Positions 34,836 through 43,968 of a stretch of DNA of 64,000 nucleotides are shown in pieces (position 1 is the stretch's first letter; every line of letters begins with the position of its first letter). The notes beneath the pieces are model-generated. The model was given only the letters and a program-made list of their open reading frames with translations, did not search any database and was not told where the DNA came from. The stretch is taken from the NCBI RefSeq assembly GCF_000217915.1, contig NZ_AFOZ01000040.1, forward strand, positions 124,001-188,000, given 5' to 3'. The translations under genes were made by a program, and so were the position numbers. This stretch comes from Shewanella sp. HN-41 (GTDB lineage Bacteria; Pseudomonadota; Gammaproteobacteria; Enterobacterales; Shewanellaceae).

Positions 34836-37800
34836 ATGAGGATTAGACTGCTGTGTGCCTCCATCGCCATACTGCTTAGCGGATGCGGTGGCTCAGAAGA
34901 TGCTGACACGATAACACCACCCACTCAGCCTCCAGTCCAACCTCCCGCGTCGGTGCAATACACCGCCAGTAGTGTATCGGCAAGTGGCGGAGCCTTAGAG
35001 CCAAGCAGTCAAAAAGTAGAGTCGGGTAAAAGCGCCATCTTTAGCATTACTGCCGATACCGGCTTTGCACTCGAAGGCATTACTGGCTGTGGTGGCTCGC
35101 TCAATGCGCTAACTTACACCACTGCGGCCATGACGGCGGACTGCACTATCACGCCGACATTTATCAGTAATGCCGAAAATGCCATCAAACATCAAGATCA
35201 CAGGCTTGCGAGTGCGAGTGAGTTAATTGATTTCAGTATCACCGAACTCGCCAATATCGATGTTAAACGCAAAACCGAGATAAATCAGTTATATCAAGGT
35301 GTCGGTAGCAGCATCTCTTGGCACCCGACCCATGACTCTATTACTTTTTCGAGCTTTATGCCGGAGAACACTTTTACTGTCTTGCCATCGAATGTCGATG
35401 GCAGTGGTGCAAGCGCGGTTCGCGGCTTAGTGATGGCAGGCGAGCAACAGGGGCAAAGATATGCGGCCATGGCGGGGAATCTCTTTTCCATCAACACCTC
35501 GGCTCAAACCGATACTTTGCTGAAAAATCTTTTAGGCTGGCTGACCAAAGGCGCCGATAAAACCGATGGTCTCAGCATAGTGACAGCCCAAATGCCGAGC
35601 AAAGCCGACAGTTGGTACTTTCCCCATAACGAAGGTATTCGCACTTGGCTTACAAACAACTACCCCGCAGCCCATAGCATTAATGCCGCAAATAGCTGTG
35701 ACTACAGTGAACTGGCTAATTGTATCGATACCCTAAAGCCGGATTTAATCGTTATCAGTGACATAGACCGTCAATCTTTGGGTTTTGCAGGCATTAAAGC
35801 CGCTATCGCTAAGGCTAAAGCGGCGGGTATTCCCTTGCTGGTCTCTAACTACTGGCGCAATCAAAGCCCGATGCTCTCACCGCTTTACCTCGAAATGGGA
35901 CTTTCTACCTCGGGCAATTACTGGTCAGAACTTAATGCCAACAATCTCAGTGTGATCGACATTTTGGCCGAAGATACAGCCCTGACCAAGGTGCATAATC
36001 TGCTCGGCAAACTCAATGAAGCAAGCTTCGACACCTCAGTACTTAACGACTGCACAGGCAATTATCTCAGCTGCAATGCTGCCGTCTTTGTTGACTCGTT
36101 CAAGGCGGGTGCCGATTGGTATCGCAGCAATGCCGAAACCTTAGATAACAATACAATTGATGTGTTTACCAAGGCAGACTTCCCCTTGATGAAGGCCGGA
36201 CTGCTCCTCGCCGATAAGTATCGCAGCGAGATTGACTATCCCATAGCCTACAGCGAGCACGCACAATGGCAGCAGGCACTGTTTGCCGATTGGACCGTAA
36301 GCTACGCCCGCGCCCATAACTTAGCCCAGCCAGATTTGGGCGAATATGTTACTGACAGAGCCAACCTCAGCAAGGGCAGCAATGCGCACTACGCTTACCC
36401 TGCGACCGTCACAGAACGTAAAACCATTGGTGTACCCTATGCAGGTCAATGGACGACCACGGGCTGGTATGCGCTGCCGGGTCAAACCATCAAACTCACT
36501 CGCCTCGACAGCAGCACTGCGAATGTGGAGATCAAACTTAACTACCACAGACGCAACACCAACCGTGCCTTTGAACAGAAAATCTACCGTGGCCCATTGG
36601 AGCTGGCACAGCAACGCCTGCGCTTAGCACAAGGAAGAAGTATTGAGTTTTCCTCCCCCTATGGTGGCCCCATTTACCTCTACATCAGTGGCGGTGAAGG
36701 CGCACTCAATGTCGATGTGAATGCACAAAATGTGGCTAAACATCCAAGCATTATGGATTTTACCAATCCAGCTGAAATCGCGGCCTTTAACGATCGCATT
36801 CAAAATACCGAATTACCCCATGTGGACTTGCGCACCGATGGTGCAGAGCAGCATCTGCGTCGTGACCGCTTCTTAAACGCGATTGGCACCGATATGCCCG
36901 ATGTAAACGCGCTACTCAGCAGTATTGTCGATGATCATATCAACAGCGTTTACACCTTAGCTGGCCTTAAAATTCAAGGTAAGAGTTTAAGTGAATCCTT
37001 ACCCGCCGATGTGCTGTCGGCCTGCAAAGGGCTGTTTGGCGATGACTGTATCGACAATAGTTTGCATACCCGCAGTATCATCCAACATGCTAACTATGAC
37101 CAAAATGCCCACTGTGGCGCCGGTTGTAGCGGTAATCCTTGGGATGCGGCATGGAATATCGACCCAACGGGTTGGGGTGATAACCATGAGTTAGGCCACA
37201 ATCTGCAAACCAACCGCCTCAACGTGCAATATGCCGCGGCCAGTGATACTGACGACTGGGCGGGCTATGGCAGTCGTGCAGGGGAAAACTCCAACAATAT
37301 CTTCCCCTATGTGGTGAAGTGGAAAACCCATTATCTGCGCGATGGCAATACAGGTACGGTTACTGATGGCCACATGAACCACAAAGATCTCTTCTATGTG
37401 TTTATGTCCGATGCCGCGGGCACAAAAGATACCAGCGGTAAACGCGTGGTGTTTGGCGCTAACTGTAAAGTGATCGATGCGGGCGAAGACAGATACACAG
37501 CACCTTGGGCCAGCAATGCTTATGCGGTGCATAACGGCTATCGTATGGCGTTTTACATTCAAATGGCACTAAAGGCTCACGGCCTGACGCTAAGCGATGG
37601 CACCATGCTGAACAATGGCTTTAATCTCTTTACCTTGCTGTATCAACACAGTCGTATGTTCGGAAAGTATGCCAATAACCCCAGTGATTGGGAAGCGAAC
37701 CGCAGCAAACTGGGCTTTAGCCAGTTCCCATTTGACGGCAATAGTGTCTACGGCGGAAAAACCGTGAAGGATATCCCCGGAAATGATTTTATCTTGGTGT

Positions 37801-38054
37801 CTTTGAGTCAGCTTACAGGCAAAGATTGGCGCAGCCACTTTGATATGTTGGGGCTGCGCTACTCAAGCCTTGCGGCCGCGCAAACAGCCATCAATGCGAC
37901 GTCGGGGGCTATGCCCATGGGCATGTATGAGTTAGAAACCGATTTACCACCAGCCAATATGAGCCAAGGGCTAGCCTTTGTGCCACTATCACTCACCGAT
38001 GGTACAACTCTATGGAAAGGTGTGGGTTCACCAACCCAATGCGCTAAACCTTAG
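34836..38054 (+). CDS. ImpA-family (M60-like) zinc metalloprotease lipoprotein
   Basis: 1072 residues. A lipoprotein signal ends LLSGC, with the lipidated Cys at residue 17, followed by a Pro/Thr linker and a small Cys-bonded N-terminal domain (about 40-110). The C-terminal half carries the gluzincin site HELGH at 784-788 (WGDNHELGHNLQTNR), the form used by M60/ImpA peptidases, with GENSNNIFPYVVKW and a downstream Glu region after it. ImpA of Pseudomonas cuts O-glycosylated host proteins; here the substrate may be mucin-like or other surface glycoproteins, which is inference. Anchored in the outer membrane or periplasm. AAGGA lies seven bases before the ATG. Single gene. Confidence 0.83.
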   Translation: MRIRLLCASIAILLSGCGGSEDADTITPPTQPPVQPPASVQYTASSVSASGGALEPSSQKVESGKSAIFSITADTGFALEGITGCGGSLNALTYTTAAMTADCTITPTFISNAENAIKHQDHRLASASELIDFSITELANIDVKRKTEINQLYQGVGSSISWHPTHDSITFSSFMPENTFTVLPSNVDGSGASAVRGLVMAGEQQGQRYAAMAGNLFSINTSAQTDTLLKNLLGWLTKGADKTDGLSIVTAQMPSKADSWYFPHNEGIRTWLTNNYPAAHSINAANSCDYSELANCIDTLKPDLIVISDIDRQSLGFAGIKAAIAKAKAAGIPLLVSNYWRNQSPMLSPLYLEMGLSTSGNYWSELNANNLSVIDILAEDTALTKVHNLLGKLNEASFDTSVLNDCTGNYLSCNAAVFVDSFKAGADWYRSNAETLDNNTIDVFTKADFPLMKAGLLLADKYRSEIDYPIAYSEHAQWQQALFADWTVSYARAHNLAQPDLGEYVTDRANLSKGSNAHYAYPATVTERKTIGVPYAGQWTTTGWYALPGQTIKLTRLDSSTANVEIKLNYHRRNTNRAFEQKIYRGPLELAQQRLRLAQGRSIEFSSPYGGPIYLYISGGEGALNVDVNAQNVAKHPSIMDFTNPAEIAAFNDRIQNTELPHVDLRTDGAEQHLRRDRFLNAIGTDMPDVNALLSSIVDDHINSVYTLAGLKIQGKSLSESLPADVLSACKGLFGDDCIDNSLHTRSIIQHANYDQNAHCGAGCSGNPWDAAWNIDPTGWGDNHELGHNLQTNRLNVQYAAASDTDDWAGYGSRAGENSNNIFPYVVKWKTHYLRDGNTGTVTDGHMNHKDLFYVFMSDAAGTKDTSGKRVVFGANCKVIDAGEDRYTAPWASNAYAVHNGYRMAFYIQMALKAHGLTLSDGTMLNNGFNLFTLLYQHSRMFGKYANNPSDWEANRSKLGFSQFPFDGNSVYGGKTVKDIPGNDFILVSLSQLTGKDWRSHFDMLGLRYSSLAAAQTAINATSGAMPMGMYELETDLPPANMSQGLAFVPLSLTDGTTLWKGVGSPTQCAKP

Positions 38055-38099
38055 TGAGTACACCCGTTTGTGCACGCCAATAGGAGTGTGCAATAACGG

Positions 38100-38903
38100 C
38101 TAATGCCCGGAGGCAATCGCCCTGCGGGCAATTTTATCAATTAAGCCTGGGGCGATCAGTTTAAGCCAACGCCCAAGGCGACCACGGAACGAAGTAATCA
38201 ACTGCCGCCCACGGGTCGCAATCACAGGTAACATCATATTGGCGCATTCCTCTGCGGTCAGGATTTTCGACTCCTGCATGGGGGACTTGCCTAAGGGTTT
38301 ACCACTCCCATCGAGGGCGCGTTTGTGGATTTGCGATACCACAAAATCGGGGCAAATGACTGTCACGGCGACATTATTGTCCGCTAACTCAATCCGCAAA
38401 GAGTCGAAAAAACCAATCACAGCATGTTTAGAAGCGGCATAACCGCTGCGGGTCGGCACCCCCGTTAACCCAGCGACCGACGCCACTGCGACCACTTGGC
38501 CTTGGCTTGCCTTTAAATGGGGTAAAGCGGCATGGGTCAAATAGGCTGGTCCGAGATAATTGACGCGCATAATCTCGTCTAGCACCGAGAGCTGGGTCAG
38601 TTCATCGAAGCGCGACCACATGGTCATGCCTGCATTATTAATTAAGATATCGAGACGACCATAGTGGGCAATCGTCGCTTGGATCAGTGCCTCACACTGT
38701 TCAGGACTCGTCACATCGGCGGCAAATATAAAAGGAGTGGGGCCATAATTGGCAATTTCGAGGGCGAGTGAAGCAAGGCGGGTTTCATTGCGCGCACTGA
38801 GTACAAGTTGACACCCTATACGTGCCATTGCCGTCGCAAGCGCTCGACCAATACCTTCTGAGGCACCCGTGATAACCACGACTTTGCCAGTGAGTCCATC
38901 CAT
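38100..38903 (-). CDS. Short-chain dehydrogenase/reductase
   Basis: 267 residues, classical SDR. Cofactor motif TGASEGIG (12-19), NNAG (89-92), Asn115 in RVNYLG, catalytic Ser142, Tyr155 and Lys159 (YAASK). ARN at 37-39 after the second strand favours NADP(H). A basic, hydrophobic C-terminus (GRLGRWLKLIAPGLIDKIARRAI) may touch the membrane. The substrate is not evident; similar enzymes are named after acetoin or lipid ketones, which I would not transfer. Single gene, convergent with the protease. Confidence 0.9.
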   Translation of the reverse strand: MDGLTGKVVVITGASEGIGRALATAMARIGCQLVLSARNETRLASLALEIANYGPTPFIFAADVTSPEQCEALIQATIAHYGRLDILINNAGMTMWSRFDELTQLSVLDEIMRVNYLGPAYLTHAALPHLKASQGQVVAVASVAGLTGVPTRSGYAASKHAVIGFFDSLRIELADNNVAVTVICPDFVVSQIHKRALDGSGKPLGKSPMQESKILTAEECANMMLPVIATRGRQLITSFRGRLGRWLKLIAPGLIDKIARRAIASGH

Positions 38904-38978
38904 AACTATTCCCTTGTTATTTGTGTGTTAATTATGCCTTGAGGTAAACTGTCATAATCATACTAAAAGCGCAATCCT

Positions 38979-41557
38979 TTATGCGCTTTGCGCGATTTCT
39001 ATCCCATATTGTTCACGATAGTTAGCGAGTGGTTGCGGCCTGCCGATGGCGTAGCCCTGCGCATAGTTGATACCTATACTTTGCAAGCAATCTATAATAT
39101 CTTGATTTTCAACAAATTCAGCAACAGTTTCAATTCCCATTACCCGACAAACATCCTGAATCGATTTGACTATGGCATAGTCTTTCGCATTCACGGCGAG
39201 ATTTTTAACGAAGCAACCGTCAATTTTTACATAGTCCACGGGCAATTCTCGCAAATAGCCATAGGAAGCAAAGCCACTGCCAAAATCATCCAATGCAAAT
39301 GAAAAACCTAATTTACGTAACTGTTTGAGCATTTCCATTCCACGATGACGATTTTGAATCGCCGTGGTTTCGGTAATTTCGAAGCAAATACATTGGCTTG
39401 GAATATCAAAGATACCTTGTTGCTGGGCGATGTATTCCACCATACCTTCGGCACCCAAACTATTGCCCGAAAGGTTAATAGAAATACAATGATCAGGCCA
39501 AAGGTCGGGATGCAGGGACAACCATAAGAAAGCTTTGCGGATCACTTCTTTATCGATCTCAGGCATCAACTTGAAGCGCTCTGCGGCGGCAATAAACTGT
39601 GCGGGAGCGAGAATTCGGCCACAGGGTTCCTGTATACGCAGCAAAATCTCCATCCGCTGACGCTTAGACCCAGCACCTAGACCTCGGATCGGCTGGTAGT
39701 AGAGGATCAGTTCATTGTCCTCAATCGCCTGTGCAATCCTCACCGCCCACTTGGGCGCATTTCTTTGATAAGTGAGTTCTTTATCCCTATCATCGTAAAA
39801 ATGGATTTGATTCGATCCCTTGGCCTTAGCGGCAATGCAGGCAATATCGGCGTCTTTCAAGAGTTCTTGGGCATCAATAAAAGGGGCGCGCCCAAAGGCG
39901 ACACCTATGCTTAAGCCCACTTTATAGTGGCAATTTTTGTCATCTAACACTTGCTGGGCCACCTGAGCACTCACCTGCTTTAGAAGCTGCGCCGCAGATA
40001 AGGCCGTACGGTTACACATGACTAGCCCAAACTCATCGCCACCAAGACGCGCCAGCAGTTCCTCAGGCCCAAGACAAGCTTGCATTGCCTTTGCCACCAT
40101 AGCCAACATACGGTCACCTGCTGCATGACCACAACTATCGTTGATCAACTTAAATTGCTCTAAATCGAGGTAACAGACGGCAATACTCTTAGCATTGAGA
40201 GTAAAACGGGGGAGACGCTCCTCAAAGGCTTGCCGATTGAGCAACTGAGTTATGCTATCGATATTTGCCCTTCTCTGCAGTTGACGTTGAAGCAACTCTT
40301 CTTGAGTAATATCCCGCAGCACCACCACAGTACCGACTATATCTTGATTATGGTTGCGCACATTGCTGATGCTGCGTTCCATAATCCGAGGAGAGGCCGT
40401 TAATAACTTAATTTTTCAGTCTGGGGAGCCAAATCACCGAGGCGAATACAATTGAATACCGCTTGATTGAGCGGCTCACTGGCCTTTAAGAGACTCCCAA
40501 TACTCAGATTGAGGGCGTCAGCACTCACCACACTCAGCAGCAACTCAGCCTTTGGATTCATATAAAGCACCTTAGCATCGACATCGGTCAAAATGACGGC
40601 TTCGGCAATGGATTCTAAGGTAATTTTGGCCCGTTCTTTTTGCTGAAAAATTCTTGCTAGCAGGCTATTAACACGACTAGCGAGCACTTCTAACTCTTGG
40701 TTTCCCTCCGCCATTACGGGTCGGTAAACACTGGCCATAGGATCGACCAAGCTCAATTGCTGCATAAGGTGCTTAAAGGGTTTAAGTAGGCCCCTGCGAA
40801 GCCAAATATAGCCGAGGGCAACAATAAACACGCCCAGCAGAATAAAGCTTAGGGATACCCAGTCGAGCCTAAATTTTACCGCTTGGAAAAGGCCGTCGGA
40901 GAAAAAGACCTGTAGATAGATAGGCTCCTGCTTTAAAAGACTTTGAATTTCAATGATATCACTGTGAGTAGATTCAGTGTTTGATGTGGCAATGGCCGAG
41001 TGGCTCATAGTCACCTTAGTCACTAAGGAAGCCTGTGCATATTCTAATAGATCACTCTGTGTAAGCTCGCGTGTTAGCAACACATATTCCTTGGGTGCAG
41101 AGGCGACGGCCGTGACCACAAAGGCTTGATTGCCAATTAAATAGGCCCCTGCAACTCTCGGTTTGCCTATGGCCATCACGGCATTAGCAATTTCTTGCAG
41201 CTTATCCCTAGTAAAAGACTGTTCATTGGGGAAAAAAGCGCGTAACTCACCGTCAGCAAGAATATACCAACTAAGATTGGCCGACATTGAGCTGGAATGC
41301 CATGAGGATTCTAAGGTGTTAAGTTGCGACTCATCGAGCTGAGATAGAGGCAAAGCGTAGATATTAGCTAGAAAGGCTAAACGGTCGACATCAATTTGGA
41401 ATTGCTGCTGGATATTTGCCAGCTCACGGTTAGCACTATCCTGGCGCAATAATTCGACACGATGATCATACCAATAACCAAGACTACAGGAAACGATCAC
41501 AACCGCAGGAAGACAAAAACCCGCAATAAATACCAATATTTTCTTGCCAATGTGCAT
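38979..41557 (-). pseudogene. Membrane PAS-GGDEF-EAL protein split by a one-base frameshift
   Basis: Two frames encode one 859-residue protein. The first (41557 to 40400) has a membrane helix (about 6-28), a periplasmic sensor of about 200 residues (CHASE4-like), a second helix (about 237-256), a HAMP linker, and the first half of a PAS domain ending PQTEKLSY. The second continues in another frame with KLLTASPRIMERSISNVRN, completing the PAS (VGTVVVLRDITQEE), then GGDEF (LARLGGDEFGLVM) and EAL (MEILLRIQEP, VKIDGCF). One extra A in the A5 run (T5 at 40412-40416) restores the frame. The second half could still be made from the ATG at 40382, but it would lack the sensor. Either a sequencing error or a real break. 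Confidence 0.88.
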
Positions 41558-41747
41558 CTCTTACCACGGCTTTTAATGACTAAATTGACTAATGGCTTCG
41601 CATAATCCTTCGCTGCGCCATGCAACATAGCTCATTTACGAATAGTATTAAACATCACTTAGCTTTATCCGTCGCTAAAGTAAGCAATAGCATGCATTTA
41701 ATTGCCTTTCACCCCTTTGATTTAACGCAGTAATTCTGTAAATAACA

Positions 41748-41772
41748 TAAAAAACGGACCCTCAGGTCCGTT
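41748..41772 (-). terminator. Terminator of hemE
   Basis: AACGGACC (41753-41760) pairs with GGTCCGTT (41765-41772) around CTCA; on the minus strand it runs into a T tract (41748-41753). Confidence 0.9.
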
Positions 41773-41793
41773 AATATTTTATCTAGCACTATC

Positions 41794-42858
41794 TTATTTA
41801 TGATATTGCTTAGATTGAGCGTGAACCGCCTTAATAAAAGCACCCGCATGATCAGGGTCAACGTGCTGATGAATGCCATGGCCTAAGTTAAATACATGGC
41901 CCGACCCTTCACCGTATCCCGCGAGAATTTGACCCACTTCTTCCTCGATACGTGGAATTGGTGCGTACAGCATAGAAGGATCCATGTTGCCTTGTAGCGC
42001 TACTTTGTGGCCCACACGGCGACGGGCGTCGGCAATATCCACGGTCCAGTCTAAACCTAAGGCATCACAGCCAGTTTCGGCCATGGCTTCTAACCATAAA
42101 CCACCGCCCTTAGTGAATAGGGTCACAGGCACTTGGCGACCATCGGCAAAACGAGTCAGACCGTCGACAATTTTCTGCATATAACGCAATGAAAACTCGC
42201 GGTAAGCCGTGTGCGATAACGCGCCGCCCCAAGAGTCAAAAATCATCAGCGATTGAGCGCCATTAGCCACTTGAGCATTCAGATACAGAGTAACTGAATC
42301 GGCTAGCTTATCGAGTAGCATATGCAGCGCGGCAGGCTCAGCATAGGCCATCTTCTTGATTTTTTCGAAAGTTTTGCTCGAACCACCTTCTACCATATAA
42401 GTCGCAAGCGTCCAAGGCGAACCCGAAAAACCGATTAATGGCACTTGGCCGTTTAGCTCACGACGAATAGTGCTCACGGCCTTCATCACATAACCCAGAT
42501 CATCTTCTGGATCTGGGATAGATAGCTTTTTAATCGCATCGATAGTGTCTGTTGGGCGCTCAAAACGTGGGCCTTCGCCCGCCTCAAAATACAGACCTAA
42601 ACCCATAGCATCGGGCACGGTTAAAATATCGGAAAACAGAATAGCCGCATCCAGCTCATAACGACGCAGGGGTTGCAGAGTCACTTCACAGGCTAGCTCA
42701 TGGTTTTTACATAAAGACATGAAATCGCCCGCTTGTGCACGAGTCGCTTTATATTCAGGGAGATAACGGCCAGCTTGACGCATCATCCAAACGGGGGTCA
42801 TATCGACAGGTTGTTTCAGTAGGGCGCGTAAATAACGATCATTCTTTAATTCTGCCAT
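41794..42858 (-). CDS. hemE: Uroporphyrinogen decarboxylase
   Basis: 354 residues, the same as E. coli. Cytoplasmic enzyme that removes four carboxyl groups from uroporphyrinogen III to give coproporphyrinogen III. Hallmarks: [16 protein letters not shown] (20-35), [14 protein letters not shown] with the catalytic Asp, [17 protein letters not shown] and [12 protein letters not shown] near the C-terminus. No neighbours in the haem pathway are nearby. It has its own terminator. Confidence 0.97.
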   Translation of the reverse strand: MAELKNDRYLRALLKQPVDMTPVWMMRQAGRYLPEYKATRAQAGDFMSLCKNHELACEVTLQPLRRYELDAAILFSDILTVPDAMGLGLYFEAGEGPRFERPTDTIDAIKKLSIPDPEDDLGYVMKAVSTIRRELNGQVPLIGFSGSPWTLATYMVEGGSSKTFEKIKKMAYAEPAALHMLLDKLADSVTLYLNAQVANGAQSLMIFDSWGGALSHTAYREFSLRYMQKIVDGLTRFADGRQVPVTLFTKGGGLWLEAMAETGCDALGLDWTVDIADARRRVGHKVALQGNMDPSMLYAPIPRIEEEVGQILAGYGEGSGHVFNLGHGIHQHVDPDHAGAFIKAVHAQSKQYHK

Positions 42859-43056
42859 TTGGCTTGATTCCTAGACTTATTGAGATCCGCTGGGTCGGTA
42901 GTTTAGCATTTACGCGAATAATGTAACCAATATGAGCTAATTTATGTGAGCTAATCCCCATCATTGGTGTCCAATTAACCACTTAGCGCTAAAATGTTAA
43001 CCAGATAACACACCGTTTAGCTATCAGACCAGAAGTCACACTCAGACAGAAAAAAG

Positions 43057-43085
43057 TTGCACCGGTTCCCCGCCTTTGGTATAAA
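43057..43085 (+). promoter_or_regulatory. Sigma-70 promoter of a candidate small RNA
   Basis: -35 TTGCAC (43057-43062), 17-base spacer, -10 TATAAA (43080-43085), preceded by an A-rich stretch. No ORF follows before the terminator at 43150. Confidence 0.7.
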
Positions 43086-43091
43086 AAGTCT

Positions 43092-43185
43092 GCGCTAGCA
43101 AGAACAATCAAGAAGCTCGTCGCATCGAGCCTGCTATATATGTTACTCGCCCAACGATAGGTTTCTATCGTTGGGCTTTTTATTT
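43092..43185 (+). ncRNA. Candidate small RNA of about 95 nt upstream of rsd
   Basis: A near-consensus promoter and a perfect terminator enclose about 94 bases without a real ORF. The stem CCCAACGATAG (43150-43160) / CTATCGTTGGG (43165-43175) with loop GTTT and T-rich tail ends it; an inner hairpin GCTCG-TCGCAT-CGAGC is at about 43115-43130, and an unpaired A-rich stretch (AAGAACAATCAAGAA) in the 5' half could contact target mRNAs or Hfq. It does not look like Spot 42, RyhB, 6S or another RNA that I know. Only a six-codon ATG frame lies inside. The exact ends are inferred from promoter and terminator. The gap 42859-43317 holds otherwise only the hemE and rsd leaders. Confidence 0.6.
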
Positions 43186-43317
43186 CGGTATTTTTTTATA
43201 CAAAACAGCTGGTTTGTCCATCGGGTTATTCTCACAAAAGCCGATAAAAAGTGTTGATCAAATAGCGGTTTCTCCCCTACATTAGAAGCATGTCCGGGCA
43301 CTTAAATGGAATGCATC

Positions 43318-43803
43318 ATGCTGAGAGAACTCGAAAAAGCAGAACAGAAGTGGGGCGGTTCAAATAAGCTTATAGATCAATGGCTAGAAAATCGTCGCAA
43401 GCTGTTAGTGCATTACTGTCAAATTGCTGGCTTACCTCCCTACACCAAATCAGAGAAGTCCCTTCCCTCCTTTGAAAATGTAAAATCCTTCTGCGATCTG
43501 TTAGTCGATTATGTCTCGGAAGGTCATTTTGAAGTGTACGATCGAGTCGTTACCGCCTGCGAAAAATTTGGTGAATCGAGCAAAACCTTAGCGCAGCAAG
43601 TGCTACCCCAAATTACCCCAACAACCAATATCGCACTGGATTTCAACGATAAATACGCCGAAGCACAGGACGACCAAGTGCTGTATCAACTCGATAAAGA
43701 TCTGTCAGAGCTGGCCCAAGCGATGGAAACTCGTTTTGAGCTTGAGGACGAACTCCTCGAAGTATTGCATAACAAATATTCAGAGCAAGCCCAACAGGCA
43801 TAA
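43318..43803 (+). CDS. rsd: Anti-sigma-70 regulator Rsd/AlgQ
   Basis: 161 residues from ATG 43318, the start that matches Rsd and has GGA seven bases upstream. The all-helical Rsd/AlgQ pattern is clear: GGSNKLIDQWLENRRKLLVHY, FCDLLVDYVSEGHFEVYDR, and METRFELEDELLEVLH near the end. Rsd binds domain 4 of the housekeeping sigma factor RpoD in stationary phase and shifts RNA polymerase toward alternative sigma factors. It stands alone behind the candidate small RNA and ends with a terminator shared with acnB. Confidence 0.93.
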   Translation: MLRELEKAEQKWGGSNKLIDQWLENRRKLLVHYCQIAGLPPYTKSEKSLPSFENVKSFCDLLVDYVSEGHFEVYDRVVTACEKFGESSKTLAQQVLPQITPTTNIALDFNDKYAEAQDDQVLYQLDKDLSELAQAMETRFELEDELLEVLHNKYSEQAQQA

Positions 43804-43914
43804 CGCCCATCCATGCTAAGGCGCATACATCAGAGTGAGTGCGCTGCATAACATCGTTTTCGTTCGTCTTTTGTGTTCCAATCACTCGATGTTTATTCAT
43901 TGTCTTGCCCTAAC

Positions 43915-43942
43915 AAAAAAGCCAGCTTGCGCTGGCTTTTTT
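43915..43942. terminator. Bidirectional terminator between rsd and acnB
   Basis: AAAAAAGCCAGC (43915-43926) pairs perfectly with GCTGGCTTTTTT (43931-43942) around TTGC. It serves both convergent genes. Confidence 0.95.
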
Positions 43943-43968
43943 ACATCAAGTGACCTTACGGCAATCGA

